Positions 23,866 through 40,699 of a stretch of 64,000 nucleotides of DNA are shown here, one piece after another. The stretch's first letter is position 1. Each line of letters begins with the position of its first letter. The notes beneath the pieces were generated by a model. It worked only from the letters and a program-made list of their open reading frames with translations, did no database searches and was not told the DNA's origin. Position numbers and translations under genes: made by a program. This stretch comes from Juglans regia (lineage: Eukaryota; Streptophyta; Magnoliopsida; Fagales; Juglandaceae): NCBI RefSeq assembly GCF_001411555.2, contig NC_049901.1, positions 7,698,681-7,762,680 on the forward strand. The letters are read 5' to 3'.

Positions 23866-25624
23866 TATTTAGTTAAACATCTTCTTCAAAGTTCCTGTAC
23901 TGCTATTTTTGGATTTGTATTCATCATGCAGACAACAAAGAAGCGAATACAAAATTAATGTTAAACTTATGCAAAAGATATATATATTAATGGGAAGTTT
24001 CACATCGTTTTGGCTTTTAAGACAATTGGGTTTTGATCAAAAGGCCTTGAACACTTGATAAACAGAACAATAATCAGGATAAAGTAACAAAACCTAATCG
24101 AAACAACCAAAAAAAAAAAAAATCTCATCTTTCAATCAAACACATACAAAAACATGAAGCTCAAAGAAATGAATCCCAGAAGCACTTTCACAAACCTCAA
24201 CCTGACCACAAAAGAAGGTTTCCGGCCGGCCCCAACAAAATGTACAAAAACATCGATCCTTTGGAAATATTTCTTTATGTGCAATATTGTTGGCCTGGGA
24301 ACAAACGGTAAGAGGTTTGTTTTGTGTTCTGGTAAGCTTGGAGACAAACAAAGGAGGGCCAAGAGAGGATCTCGGTCGTTCGATTTGGTTTTATCTTTCA
24401 ATCTAGCAACGGATTAAGCCACCCTTGGTAGCCGTTGGTGCTATGTCCAACCAAATGGGCAAGCACTCAAGCGGGAAAGGCTCCATTTCGGTTGGACAGT
24501 TTTCTTACCTCCTACGAAAAAGTGAAGACCGCGCGTTTCCTTCATTTAATAATAATGGTACTGCATGCGCTACGGTCAATATTCTACAATATTCGTGATT
24601 AATTTGTTTCATAATGTTAATCGTAGTTACGGTCTCGATCGGATCTCATCTAGAACCTTTTTAATGCAAAAATTAGAATTTTGAGTAGTTAGAACTTGAA
24701 CGTACTTGTATTGACCGATCCCCTTTTCTTTAGGTAATAATTTTGACAGGATCTGCATTGGTTCTGGCTATCATATAGGACCCTTTTTTCTTGATTGGTT
24801 TGGAGTTTTGCAGTTAACAGAGAGAAGGAAACTGTTAGGAATCCGGGATTCTGAAATACGGATGATCTTGCATGGTAGTGCTCCTCCTATCATATAATTA
24901 ATTATGTGGCCATCTAATTAAAACTGTTAACAGAGAGAGAGAAGCATCGTTTTTTTAATTAATTGTTAACAATTTTAATTACGTGGTTATTTTATGATAT
25001 GATAGAAGTATAATAATGTATCCATACTTTAAGAGTAGTTAATAATTTTACTTAGTCTTGTATGGATATAGTTAGCATCGCGTTTAGATTAAAAAATGAG
25101 TTGAGATAGATAGAGCGGCCGATTGAAAAAATAAAATTCCTATTTTTTATACTTGTTATAAAAACTCTGCAATGAGGACAGGAAAGATTTGTATCCGTAG
25201 AAGAGCTAAAAGCAAGTTGAGCGATTGGCTGGAAAGCATTGCCGACATTGTTTCCTTCCTAGTAAAGTTGGTTTGGGGGTGAGAAGAACCAGGAAGGCAG
25301 TTCTCATTCTGTAAATTGAATTCATTTTGAGGGTTTGGACTGCCTGAAAGCATGCAAAAATGGAGGAAATAAAGCAAAGGCTCCATGTTGACTAGCCCCT
25401 GCAATCTGGACATAGTGAGCTATTTCTTTATTACAACAATGTATTCAAATCATATCGAAAAAAGCCTCAGATAACCACATTTCATCCATCTTACTGGAAT
25501 TGCAAAGCAACATATCGGGTCATATCATTCCATTGCTCCCATCAAATCGAACTTAATAATACCAACTATTAGGATCAAGAGATCCATCTGTTCCTTGAGC
25601 TTTTTCCAAACGGCTTTCATACTT
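23866..25624. other. Intergenic region, no supported gene
   Basis: Upstream side of the Ser-rich gene and downstream side of the small gene at 25625. The segment 24130-24540 is less AT-rich and may hold the leader or a 5'-UTR exon of the Ser-rich gene. Open frames there on both strands show no recognisable protein. A weak family-A-like motif (TTGAGATAGATAGAG) is near 25100. Confidence 0.5.
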
Positions 25625-26224
25625 TTAATTTTCGAAGACACCCACCTCCTGAACACGCAAATCCTGAATCTAAAGCAACACAAAGTGGTAAATGGTAAAT
25701 TATCAGAATTCAGAAGTCCCAGTTTTGCAAAACTAAAATAAATTAAGAGAAGAAGTTCTCCCAATTGTCTTACAAACTTCAAATTATTGAAACAACTTGT
25801 TTATAATAATACCTTTGTCTGATTTATACTCGGAGGTAAAAGCACGCCGCCCTTTCTGCTTCTGGCAAGAAGGCCTTTTGTAACCGGGGACATCATCGAG
25901 TCGGTTGGGCTTCTATATCTGCAAGACCAAATCGGGAAAAAGGGGGTGGGAATGTTACGACTTACGAAGATAAAATATGGACCTAGAACATGAAATTTGC
26001 CAAGATAAAGAGAAGGACGGGGAAGAATAAATGATGTACCTTTCGGGGTACTTGAATGCCTTGGGGACTTTGAGGCGGTCGGGGGTGCTGGGTTTGCGCA
26101 AATCATTGCCTGGGTTTCGATGATTTTCATCATTTTGCTGATTCAGGGGCGGTGTTTTGCAGTCGATTATGGTGTTTTCTGGTTGAATTGGGCTCTTGGG
26201 AGGCACATTAAGCACGTTCTCCAT
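25625..26224 (-). CDS. Small conserved plant protein of unknown function, three exons
   Basis: Exons 26040-26224, 25813-25918 and 25625-25669 join with clean phases (2 then 0) to a 111-aa protein. The first exon has an acceptor at 26249 with only 24 nt of leader before the ATG, and an in-frame stop in the preceding exon shows M at 26224 is the first usable start. The protein is Pro- and Lys-rich, with a striking central block (TPDRLKVPKAFKYPERY, SPTDSMMSPVTKGLLARSRK, LLPPSINQTKIQDLRVQE). The SP and TP sites suggest phosphorylation by proline-directed kinases, which is inference. I do not recognise a named family. The gene is divergent from the carboxypeptidase gene 5.5 kb away. Confidence 0.7.
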
Positions 26225-28153
26225 TAAAATTACAGCTGGGTTTCCTGCCTGTGAAAAAAGAAAAAGCATCACCGACTCTATTAACCATCTTGAAATTAAT
26301 GCGAAAGACTTGGACAGAACATAAATGTACAGTGAAGAAAGCAAAAGGGAATTGAATTACGTATTCTAATTTCTGATTATGAGAGAGAGAGAGAGAGAGA
26401 GAGATACAGGGGTATAGAAGTCGAAGCGCAATTTAACTGAGGATGAGGGAGGCAATTTGAGTAATGGAGATGACCGTTGGGAGTACCCAACGGTCGAATT
26501 TATGCTTTGGATGCGACTGGCATTCAAATAAAGTAAGTTGGCCGTCAGGATATAGGGCCAGTCCAAAACTAGCCACCACCTCCCGCATTTGGGTCCTTTT
26601 GGGCTTCAAGTGGGCAAGACTTGGCTGTCTGGTTCTTACGTTAAAACTGGATGTAGTTACAATGCTTTCTTAAAAAAAAAAAAAAAAACAAGCGAAGTCC
26701 TGTCCACTACCGTTAAATAGAAAAACAGAAGGCTTATGTTAGCTCAAACTTTGGAAACAAGCAGAAAAAAGGTCGTGCATATGCCACACAACACCAAACA
26801 TAATCTCACCGCCAGGTCCGCTGCATCGCCAGCTTAGCTATGTTCTTATGGCTTTCCTGACACCATGCAGTTGTTCATGGATCTAGGAGAAGATATTCCA
26901 AAAGCAAGGAGGGACCCAACTTTTCTTGAACTAGAAGCAAAGGAGATGCTATCCTTCTTTAATATCTGACCATCGACTTACACAAGTATCATTCCTTTAG
27001 TGGGGTTCATCTCTGCCAATAGAGCACAATTTAATTTGCACCTGTTAATTTCTTAATTATAAATCTAAAGATTCCCCCCATATCTTTTCTTATTATTATT
27101 TTTCTAACCCGTTACTGTGCACTCCAAATGACGCAGACCCAATTTACTCCTTAGATTGTCAAGCTCTTTTTCTCTAGCAGTTTTTGGTGGTATTATATGA
27201 AAATTGCTTGATTAGGAAACAATAGCCTTGAATTTGACAGATTTTTCTTATTAAGGTTGATTATATATGTCGTTCTTGATGGGGTTTTGCTTTTCTGTTG
27301 CATGCTTAATTAATTAGGATCTTTCTACTTATATTATATGTATGATCGATTTTGCTCTTGACGTATACATTGTCGAGCTCTTTTTAAGTTTTAGTATCTT
27401 TGTACATTAATGGGCATTGATATCATGATTCTTATTATTTTTACACAAAGTGGACGAAATTCAACAGACAGTAATTAGTAGTAATTACTAGCTGATCTAA
27501 TGTGATGTCGGATTTTATGGAAGTAGATATTAGATGGTAAATCCATAGATCTATTATAATTCTACTCCTATACATCTAGCTTTTATATATAGCCAGCCTA
27601 TAACTGGAGAGGACAGAGTACGTAGCCTTTCTGGCCCATTACTCTGCTTGCACTTATTGGTTTGCTCCCATAGCCATAGGACATGTGATTATTTCAAACA
27701 TAACTGAGAGGGAACGTGTATTTCCTTTTGTTTAGGTATTGACATTTTGTCTCTAGAGTGAAAATTATCTCCTCTTTTAGAGGGTGTGATTTGAAATTTT
27801 TGTTTTAGATAGAGTATGATCTTTCAAACGGTTTGTTTATAGAGAGTTAAAGAAGTTAAGACCATACTAGTTATTAAGAAATTTGTGTATTGGTAGAGTC
27901 TCAATCGTAAATACGTAGTTGGCTTATAATCTAAGATTTTTCATTATATATATATATATCATATTACAACTGTAACTTCATTTTTATAAATAAATGAAGT
28001 ATATTTCTCATAAAAAAAATGAAGAAGAAAAAGAAAGGGAGAATGAGTTAATTCTAACCGATAGATTGAGTCGGAAGACTGAGAAAAATAATCAAATATG
28101 ACATTGAGCTAGCTAGCAGCTCCAAGCAGTACTGGATGTGATATTTTATCCAT

Positions 28154-28330
28154 GAGAAATGATACTTACAGTCGTGAGTGCGTAAGTGTTGTGCAGTCGT
28201 TTTGAAAAAAATAAATAAATACGGGACCCACATGAAAAAAAAAATTAATTTTTTAATAATGAATCCCACTTTTTTTAAAGCGACTGTACAATGTTTAGAC
28301 ACTCCACGACTGTACGTAGTATTACTCTTT
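28154..28330. mobile_element. MITE-like element, family B (well preserved)
   Basis: TGAGAAATGATACTTACAGT at the left mirrors CTGTACGTAGTATTACTC at the right. Inner arms TGCAGTCGTTTTGAAAAAAA and TTTTTAAAGCGACTGTACA pair, around GACCCACATG and TTAATTTTTTAATAATG. Confidence 0.75.
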
Positions 28331-30750
28331 ATCCATCATCCTCATCTCGAGTAACCGTAATTTCTCAAATGATTTTTCAAAATGTTTAGGATTCCTTTTG
28401 ATAAAGTATCTAATTACATAGCCACATGCATGCATGGTCTAAAGGCAGGATTCTTAATTGTCAATTACCTATCTGTTTTTTTGGTAATTTTGGATGGAGT
28501 TTGGCTTCCCACTTCACCTAACCCATGCAATCAAGAGATCATCGAAGATATGAACCATTCTATATATATATTTCCCATGTTTTCTAAATGCAAAGCAAGA
28601 TAATTTCCAAAGTCTCAACCAAAAACGTCGGTCCCTCCTAGTATTAATGCACGCATCCACCACAGAACATGTCATGATCATAACTAAACTCAGACATGCA
28701 TGATAATTATAAGCTGTCTTTCATTTGAAACTCGACCCAAAAAAGGAAGAAAGAAACTCAACCCAAAAACATTAATTAAATAATTAACAAATTATATATA
28801 GGAAAATGATCATGTACTGCAACAAGAGGGGATGGATATCGTGAAGATCAAATTCCCTGGTTTTCTTTTTTCTTATGGCTTGACTCAAATTAATTAACCT
28901 CATGTGGTCAACCTTGTTTGGCGCAACGATTGACAGTGACACGAGGGTTACCAATGGCACATGTGTTCAGTGGACGTACCACTGTTCAGGCCTACACGTC
29001 CAAGCAACTGTGGATCTGATCAATCTGATACTTTCAGAAGCTCGCAGAGAACTTTTTGAGTGAGCAAGCGTAAGAAGCAAGAGATCCATCTGCTATTTTA
29101 TAACTTAAGATATATGGGAAAAAGTAGTGAAGGCGTGTACTTTCTTCTCTGTTTAAAAGCAAACAGTCTAAGGAGTAAAAAACTGGATTAAAAAAACCCA
29201 GAAATACATGAGTTCGATCCACTGAAGCAAGAAGCTTTTAATTCCCAGCTTGTATTCTATCAATAGAACAGAAAATCAAGCCAGTTCCCTTAATTTGTAA
29301 GCAGAATAATGAGTATTTTCAATGCTTGTGCAGTGCATGCAGTTCAGGTTTCTTTAGAGTTAACAGAGATCAGCAATATCGACTGTAAAGAATGGAAGTG
29401 TGCACTTTTTTCTCAGTTTTATTTTTGTTTCTTTTTCTTTTCCAGTCTCTTTTCATTAACTGCGAATAATACAGTGCTATAAGGCCTGGAGGTCCTTCTT
29501 AAATTCCTGAACTTCCAACCAACCACTGATTTTTTTTCCCTGGGCTGCAGCCACAACTTTCAACCACTCTCTGCCTTGCTCTCCACTTTACTTATATATG
29601 TCATAAATACGATAATTACTTTCTGTAGTCATTCTACAGCTAGTAGCCTACTCCACCACTACATCTATATATATTCATTATATATTTGCATGAAATCTTT
29701 CTTGTATTACTCAAATTTTAATATTGAGATCAACGGTATTATGATTGTGTCTCTTTTTTCTTTTTAGGCGGCCTGAACCAGATCCATGCCTTCGATCTGT
29801 AACGCATGTTTCCATTTCTGATGCATATACGACAGTTGATCTCGACTATTTTCCCTGCAGGTACGTACCAGATATTTCATTTTCAATGAAAACTTTCCGG
29901 TTAAACTTCAAAACTGGGATATAATGTCTCCAAAAACAAACATTAATCAACGTTGATTTTATAAACCACCTTTTCTTTCTAACATAAAAGACAAAAAGAA
30001 TGGGAGAAATAAAGAAGAATGAAAAGCTGGTCAGTTTTCATTTTGTGCAATGTACCCAATGACCTTTAATTTTTTCTGGCATTAGGATATGTATGTATAT
30101 ATATATATATATATATATGTGTATGAGAATCTAGGGCTCGATCTTGGCAACAAAGTTAGAAACTGCAAGAATAGAATCTTCTAAAGCTATTGTCAAATTT
30201 GCCAAAAAGCGGCCTGCAGTAAGTAAGTTTGAGACCAATGTTGAAAACATGATGCATGGTCACGAGACTTCATGCATGAACATCCAAATTAATGAGTGGA
30301 AAGATTTTTGAAGGGAGCGTTTGGTGAAGAATAAAGTAGCTAGCAAGGGTTGAAGCTCATAAGATAAGATACACATGAGGCTGATAATCTACAGAGTCAT
30401 CACTCATGTCCAAAGCCAAATTAGGCATCATCATGATCGTGGCCTAACTCGCCGCGATGCTCTACATTTTTGGAAATCATTCATGATGCAGCCTGCCTCT
30501 CCCTCCTCGCGTGCACATAAAGAGAACTAGAAACAAGCCCCTTTATCCAACACAAATATTTCTGTGCCTATCAATTAACATATTAATTTCTGAAATCCTT
30601 GGAAAAGAGAGAAGAATAATATGTTGCACTTTGTGATCACTACTTGATACTTATCTATCCCCTAGCAAAAAGCCTTCTAATAAAGAGATATTATATATAT
30701 ATATATATAGATATTAAAATGTGAATAGAGCTTATTTATAGTGTCAGGAT

Positions 30751-30850
30751 CGTTTGGATTAAGAGATCATCTCACTATTATTTATAAATTTTAATTCATA
30801 AATTTTATTATCATTCACAAATCATCTCAAATTATCTCTAAATTTAAACG
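30751..30850. mobile_element. MITE-like element, family A (very short)
   Basis: CGTTTGGATTAAGAGATCAT at the left and ATTATCTCTAAATTTAAACG at the right form imperfect inverted ends about a CTCACTATTATTTATAAATT core. About 100 bp, non-coding. Confidence 0.6.
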
Positions 30851-31658
30851 GAATTTCACGTGAAAGTCTAATAGGACAATAGATTGTATGTAGGCTGCAA
30901 AATTACGCATTAGAAATAGAGAAATTCTTATTAAGAAGGTAGTGCTGAAAACAAATCTTATTAAAAAAAAAACCATGGAAGAAAGCCGAAAAGGTGGATG
31001 AGTACATCATGATGGGAGTAGTGGATAAGGCCGATCTGGCAAAAAAGGTAGTCAAAGTCTCCTACATGAATACAAAACGAGTTGATGGATCAGGATTAAA
31101 GTGACTGTTTCATGGGCATGCGAAAGCCATGTGAGTCTGTAACTCTGTTGCACCTCTTATTTATTACGAATCAATATCCCTCAAAAAACACCTCAAACTT
31201 ACGTTACTTGGCCACTCCCTCGGCCTTCTAATAAAATAATAGACGATGTTGGAGTGCATACTAAATCATGTGTATTTTAAAATTTTAAATATGCATATCA
31301 ATGTTTTTTTTAATATTAAAAAAACACACACAAATCTCCTAGGCATTACTTTTTTTTTTATTCTAAATTTAAATTTTAAAATTTGATAATATTTATTTAA
31401 ATTATGATATAGTGTAAATACTTTTAAATAGAATTATTTTTTTAAACAAATAGGAGAAAATAAACGCTAATTATTTGGGTTTATGCGGCTAAAAGTTTCT
31501 TTTGATTATGTGCGTTGCCCCGTTTAACAAAATTGTAAACGAGTGCTCCTATCACTGGCATCGGTTGATGACATTCATACCGCGCACACTTCTGATCACC
31601 TCTCTCTCTCTCTCTCTCTCTCTCCCTCTCTCTCTCCTATTTAATCCATCCTCAATAA

Positions 31659-36432
<4,774 letters not shown>

Positions 36433-37208
36433 GAAAAAAAGATGTCTTTCCCATTTAATTACATGAACTTCTTCTAATTCTGTACTGTTGTTGGTATAGA
36501 GAAAGAAATGTCATTTTTAATGGCTAGGAAACAAATAGATCAAAACGATGTTGGGAGAGAGTTGATCAGATCACAGCCGTACGTTTGAACATGCAAATAC
36601 AAAAAGGCAAATGTATTGGAAGCATCAAGGTTTTGTTTGTAACTATGCATTGGTTTGCTTTTCAGGTTGGTGTGGGGATAATCAATTATTGGTTTTTAGC
36701 TGTCTTTTTTCTTTTCTTTTCTTAATTAACAAGACCGTCCAATCTCATTTTGATCCTATACCCTATTGATTTTGCTGCCGCAACTATATATGTTTTTATT
36801 CAAAAAAAAAAAAACTATATATGTTTTTGTCACGAGTAGTACGTTTATCATTTTATGCTAATATAATTTTTGTTTTTTTTTAAAAAAAAAAATTATAATA
36901 AGTCCCCAATAAAGAGAATGTAAAATCAATTTAATGTGAAGGTACATCAAGAATTGATTAAAGATTTTGAAATAAGAAAGTTGACAAAGTAAAAGAAGGG
37001 GGACGCCACTTTAGTATTTTCTCTAGGAGAGGACAAAGACGAGAGACAAAAAATGATGAGTTCTCGTCACCTTTTCAAAACAAGATTAAGAAAATACTAT
37101 AAAATATTTATTGATTAAAAGATTAAGGAGAAAAGAACATTAAACATTATATAATACTCCCCAAAAAAAATAAAATAAAATAAAACAACATTAATAGTTA
37201 TTATTGAG
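36433..37208. other. Downstream region of the carboxypeptidase gene
   Basis: Presumed 3' UTR followed by AT-rich spacer with poly-A and poly-T runs. No gene seen. A family-C repeat copy (36040-36200) lies just inside the last intron. Confidence 0.6.
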
Positions 37209-37222
37209 AAAGAGTTGCCTAT

Positions 37223-39052
37223 AGTTCATCACAAATACATGAGAAACGACTTCAATCGCTTGACATTATAAAGGCTACAATAGATGTTTTATCTCATCTC
37301 ATTATTATAATTTTTTCAAGTTCCTACATAAAATATAATAAACAATTTAATTTTTTCAAATCTTAAAATAATAATAATATTAAAAAATAATATTCTAACA
37401 ATATTTTATTTAACTTTCATCTTAATTCATCTCATCTCAACCCTCTATCCAAACGACACATAAATCTTATCATTCAAGTTCTTGGAAAGTTATATGTTGT
37501 TACCTGTCACTCATTCACCAAGAAAGCCAATGAAAAATTAGGAAGGGCGCTTTAAATTTTTGGTATGATAACTAGATGGAGAATGGTTCCTTAGCTCATA
37601 AAGGTTTCTGTGTCAACAATTCTCTCAACTTCAATTAAAAGAAGTTTGCTCATCGATTCGATGGAAAATACATATCCTCTCTAATTTGGGTGATATCACC
37701 CAGCTTCATGAAATTATTCACTTCCCTATCACTCTTAAACATGGTCACGATATTAGAGTTTGGAAACACTCACATGATAATAATTTTTCTTCTAAGTCTG
37801 TTTGGAAACTTTTTCGTAATATTAGAGCATTATGCCTTGATTTTTATTTGGAATCAAGTCCTCCCTACCAAAATTTTAGTCTTCGTCTAGAAACTATGGC
37901 ATAATGGGATTTCCCTCGATGATAGAGTCCAACAATGCTGGATTCCCTTGGCTTCCAAATGCTTTTGTTGTTCTGATAGCTCTATTGAATATGATAACCA
38001 TGTCATTTTAGACTGCTCTCTTGCGAAGAGCATTTGGTTTTATTTCTCTTCTTTTTTGGTCATTTTATTCTTGACTCTACCTGCTGGAAAAAACACTACT
38101 ATTCATTGGTGGTCTTCCTTCAAAGGTTCTGACCAATTCAATTTACTTGCTCATTTATTACCATCTCTTATCTTTTGAAATTTATGGTTAACTCGTAATA
38201 GAGCAAGATTTGAAGGTCTTAATACTATTGTCATTACCATTATTGGTAAGACTAAGAAGTGGCTTCAGGACCTAAACCCTTTGCTTAAGCCTAAAGATAT
38301 TGCGTCTAACTTCAATATTAATGTCTCGAGTTTTTACATATCTCACGAATCACCATTAGAGCAAAAGGACATATCTTGATCAATTGAATTCCCCCTCCCT
38401 TAGGCATTCTTAAGCTGAATATTGACATTATTTCAAAAGGTAATCCTAGGCCTGTTGGTTGTGATGGTAGTTTACATTTCAATAATTACTCTAACATTGC
38501 TGGGTTCTCTTGTTTTTTGGTTGTTGATACTAACACTTTTGCAGAATTGTCTGCATTTAGATTTGGTTCAACTTTGTTTTATGACATCACTGATTGAGAC
38601 TAACTCTCTCATTGTGGTTAATTGGCTTACTAAAGGCTCATCTCCCATTGGGTTTACTTAATCATTTGAGATGATATTTTACATTTCAAGAATGATTTTT
38701 CCTTTAATATTAATCATGTCTATAGAGAAGATAATATGCTAGCAGACAATCTAGAAAATTATAGTGTTGTAGGACATATGATAAGTTTTTCATCTCTATT
38801 TCAACTCCCTGAGCATATGATTGTCATGTTCTCTTTAGATTGTGCAGGTCTTCCTATTATTAGCACCAAACTTTATAGGTTTTTACTTGTTTTCTTATAA
38901 TATCTATATAAAGTCTTTATTTTTTTTAGGAACTTGAATTTGGGCCTTTATTTCTCTCCTTATAACTCCTAAGTTTCATTATATGTACAAGGTGGTCATC
39001 TACCATAAGCGAGATTAATTAATAAAATTAGGGTACTGTACCCTTAAGAAAA
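37223..39052 (+). mobile_element. 5'-truncated L1-type LINE remnant with target-site duplication
   Basis: Flanked by identical 14-bp direct repeats AAAGAGTTGCCTAT (37209-37222 and 39053-39066) and ending in AAGAAAAA, so a plus-strand retro-insertion. Broken frames encode the end of a LINE pol: FSSKSVWKLFRNIR, then a zinc-binding reverse-transcriptase domain (CFCCSDSSIEYDNHVILDCS...W, about 37940-38040), then an RNase H-like part (PRPVGCDGSLHFNNYSNIAG and IVVNWLTKG, about 38440-38640). Stop codons and frameshifts show it is dead. A family-A MITE (37285-37455) sits inside it, so it inserted later or was carried. Confidence 0.8.
37285..37455. mobile_element. MITE-like element, family A, nested in the LINE
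   Basis: GATGTTTTATCTCATCTCATTA at the left, family core AATAAACAATTTAATTTTTT, and right end ATCTCAACCCTCTATCCAAACG. Nested inside the LINE remnant, which dates it relative to that insertion. Confidence 0.6.
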
Positions 39053-39066
39053 AAAGAGTTGCCTAT

Positions 39067-40699
39067 TCCATGTGCATATTATTCTACATATATAATAGAA
39101 CAAGTCGATATTGTATTATTTCAAAATCAAATATGAAAGGACTTGGTCTCATCTTTACTATATAATATTGAACTATTCAAGGTCTTTTTAAAAATAGGTC
39201 AATAAATTCATGCGGTATTTAAAAATATTTTATTTGTAAGTATTTATTGACAAATCAAACACACGGTTAATATCTAACACATCAATAAATATAAAACAAT
39301 ATTTTATATTTTATAATTAATATGTTCGTCATAAGAAGTATTGTTTTTTAATTGTGAGCCAGCCGGCATAAGAAGTATATGCTCGTAAAGAAAAATATAC
39401 CCAGGAGGGTGGAATAAATTTAAGAATAGTTTATATGAGATAAGGTGAGTTGAGATAGTTTTAAATGAGTTAAATAAAATATTAATTTTTAATAATATCA
39501 TTATTTTAATATTTAAAAAATTGAATTATTTATTATATTTTATATAAAAATTAAAAAAAATTATAATAATAAAAGGAGATGAAATAAATAGATTAAAAGT
39601 ATTTATGTATCTTAATCGACTTTGTTTTTCTTTTTCCCAAAGAATAATCCACTTTTTAATCATTGGTACGAAATATCTGGCTCCTTTCGATCGAAACGGA
39701 ATGTAAGTGCTACGAAAAAAAGAAGAAAGAAAGGACAAAAAAGAAAAGAAAAACGTATGGGGTTGAAATTGACAGAAACCAGTAAAATGGAGAAAAGCAA
39801 GGGCCTTTTGTTCTGAGATTGGTGACGCTTGTCAAGATACAGCGTTTCTTTCAGCGTTTTTCTGTGTCATTCCGCGTAGACTGAAGAGGGTCAAAGCCAC
39901 GAACTTTGCAAGAGAAAACAATTGCAACTTGCACACATCAGGATTCGACTAGAAAAATGGGTCTGAGTCAGAAAAACAGAGGGAGATCTGCCAATGAGAT
40001 TGCAGCCCAAAAGCTCGCACCTAAAATATCTTCTTCTTCCCCGGGTTCGTAGCTCCATCAAAGTCCGCTACTTTGTTCTCTCCGTACACTATCTTTGTTC
40101 TATGTACACTTTCACAATCTGAAGCCGTAGTGGAGTTCTTTTTGACTGCTTTCACTGCTTCCAGGATTGTCCGTGTTCCGCTCTCTGTCACAAACTGCCC
40201 AAGTCCAAGTTTCAAGGAGGTAGGCTTTATCTGTTCTTGCCTTGATTAGTATACTGCCCTTGATTCGAACTTGGATATTTTCTTGTATCTAATTATTCAT
40301 AGTAGTTCCTATTGATCTGCAAGCTCTGAAAATATTGGCCTTCCAATGACCTGTCCCTTCATTCACCCTCATCTGATTTCACTCTCCTTTCAGTTTTTTT
40401 TTTCTGTTCGGATTCCTCTATTTAGTATATGCTTGATTTGAATAGAGGTCATGTTATTGTTTACAAATGCATGAATTTAAATCTGAATTGTTTTTGTCTT
40501 ATTTTTTTATTTGTATCAAAGGTTCAGTATTTGATATTTTTGGTATTTCGGATTTCAGATAGGGTTTCCAAAGCCCTTTTCAGAACGGTGGTAAGGATCG
40601 GAGAGGAGTGAGAAGGCTCTAGGAGTCTTTTCTTGTTGAATTTAAAGATCTCCTAGTCGGCCTTTTGCTTTTTGTTTTGACCCCTGCTTCTTGTTGGCC
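39067..40699. other. Spacer, promoter and probable 5'-UTR intron of the EXO70 gene
   Basis: AT-rich spacer to about 39600 with a family-A-like remnant (39425-39595). Then a more balanced promoter and leader. A plausible 5'-UTR intron runs from AAGGAG|GTAGGC (about 40218) to TTTCAG|ATAGGG (about 40558). No second coding gene is supported. Confidence 0.5.
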
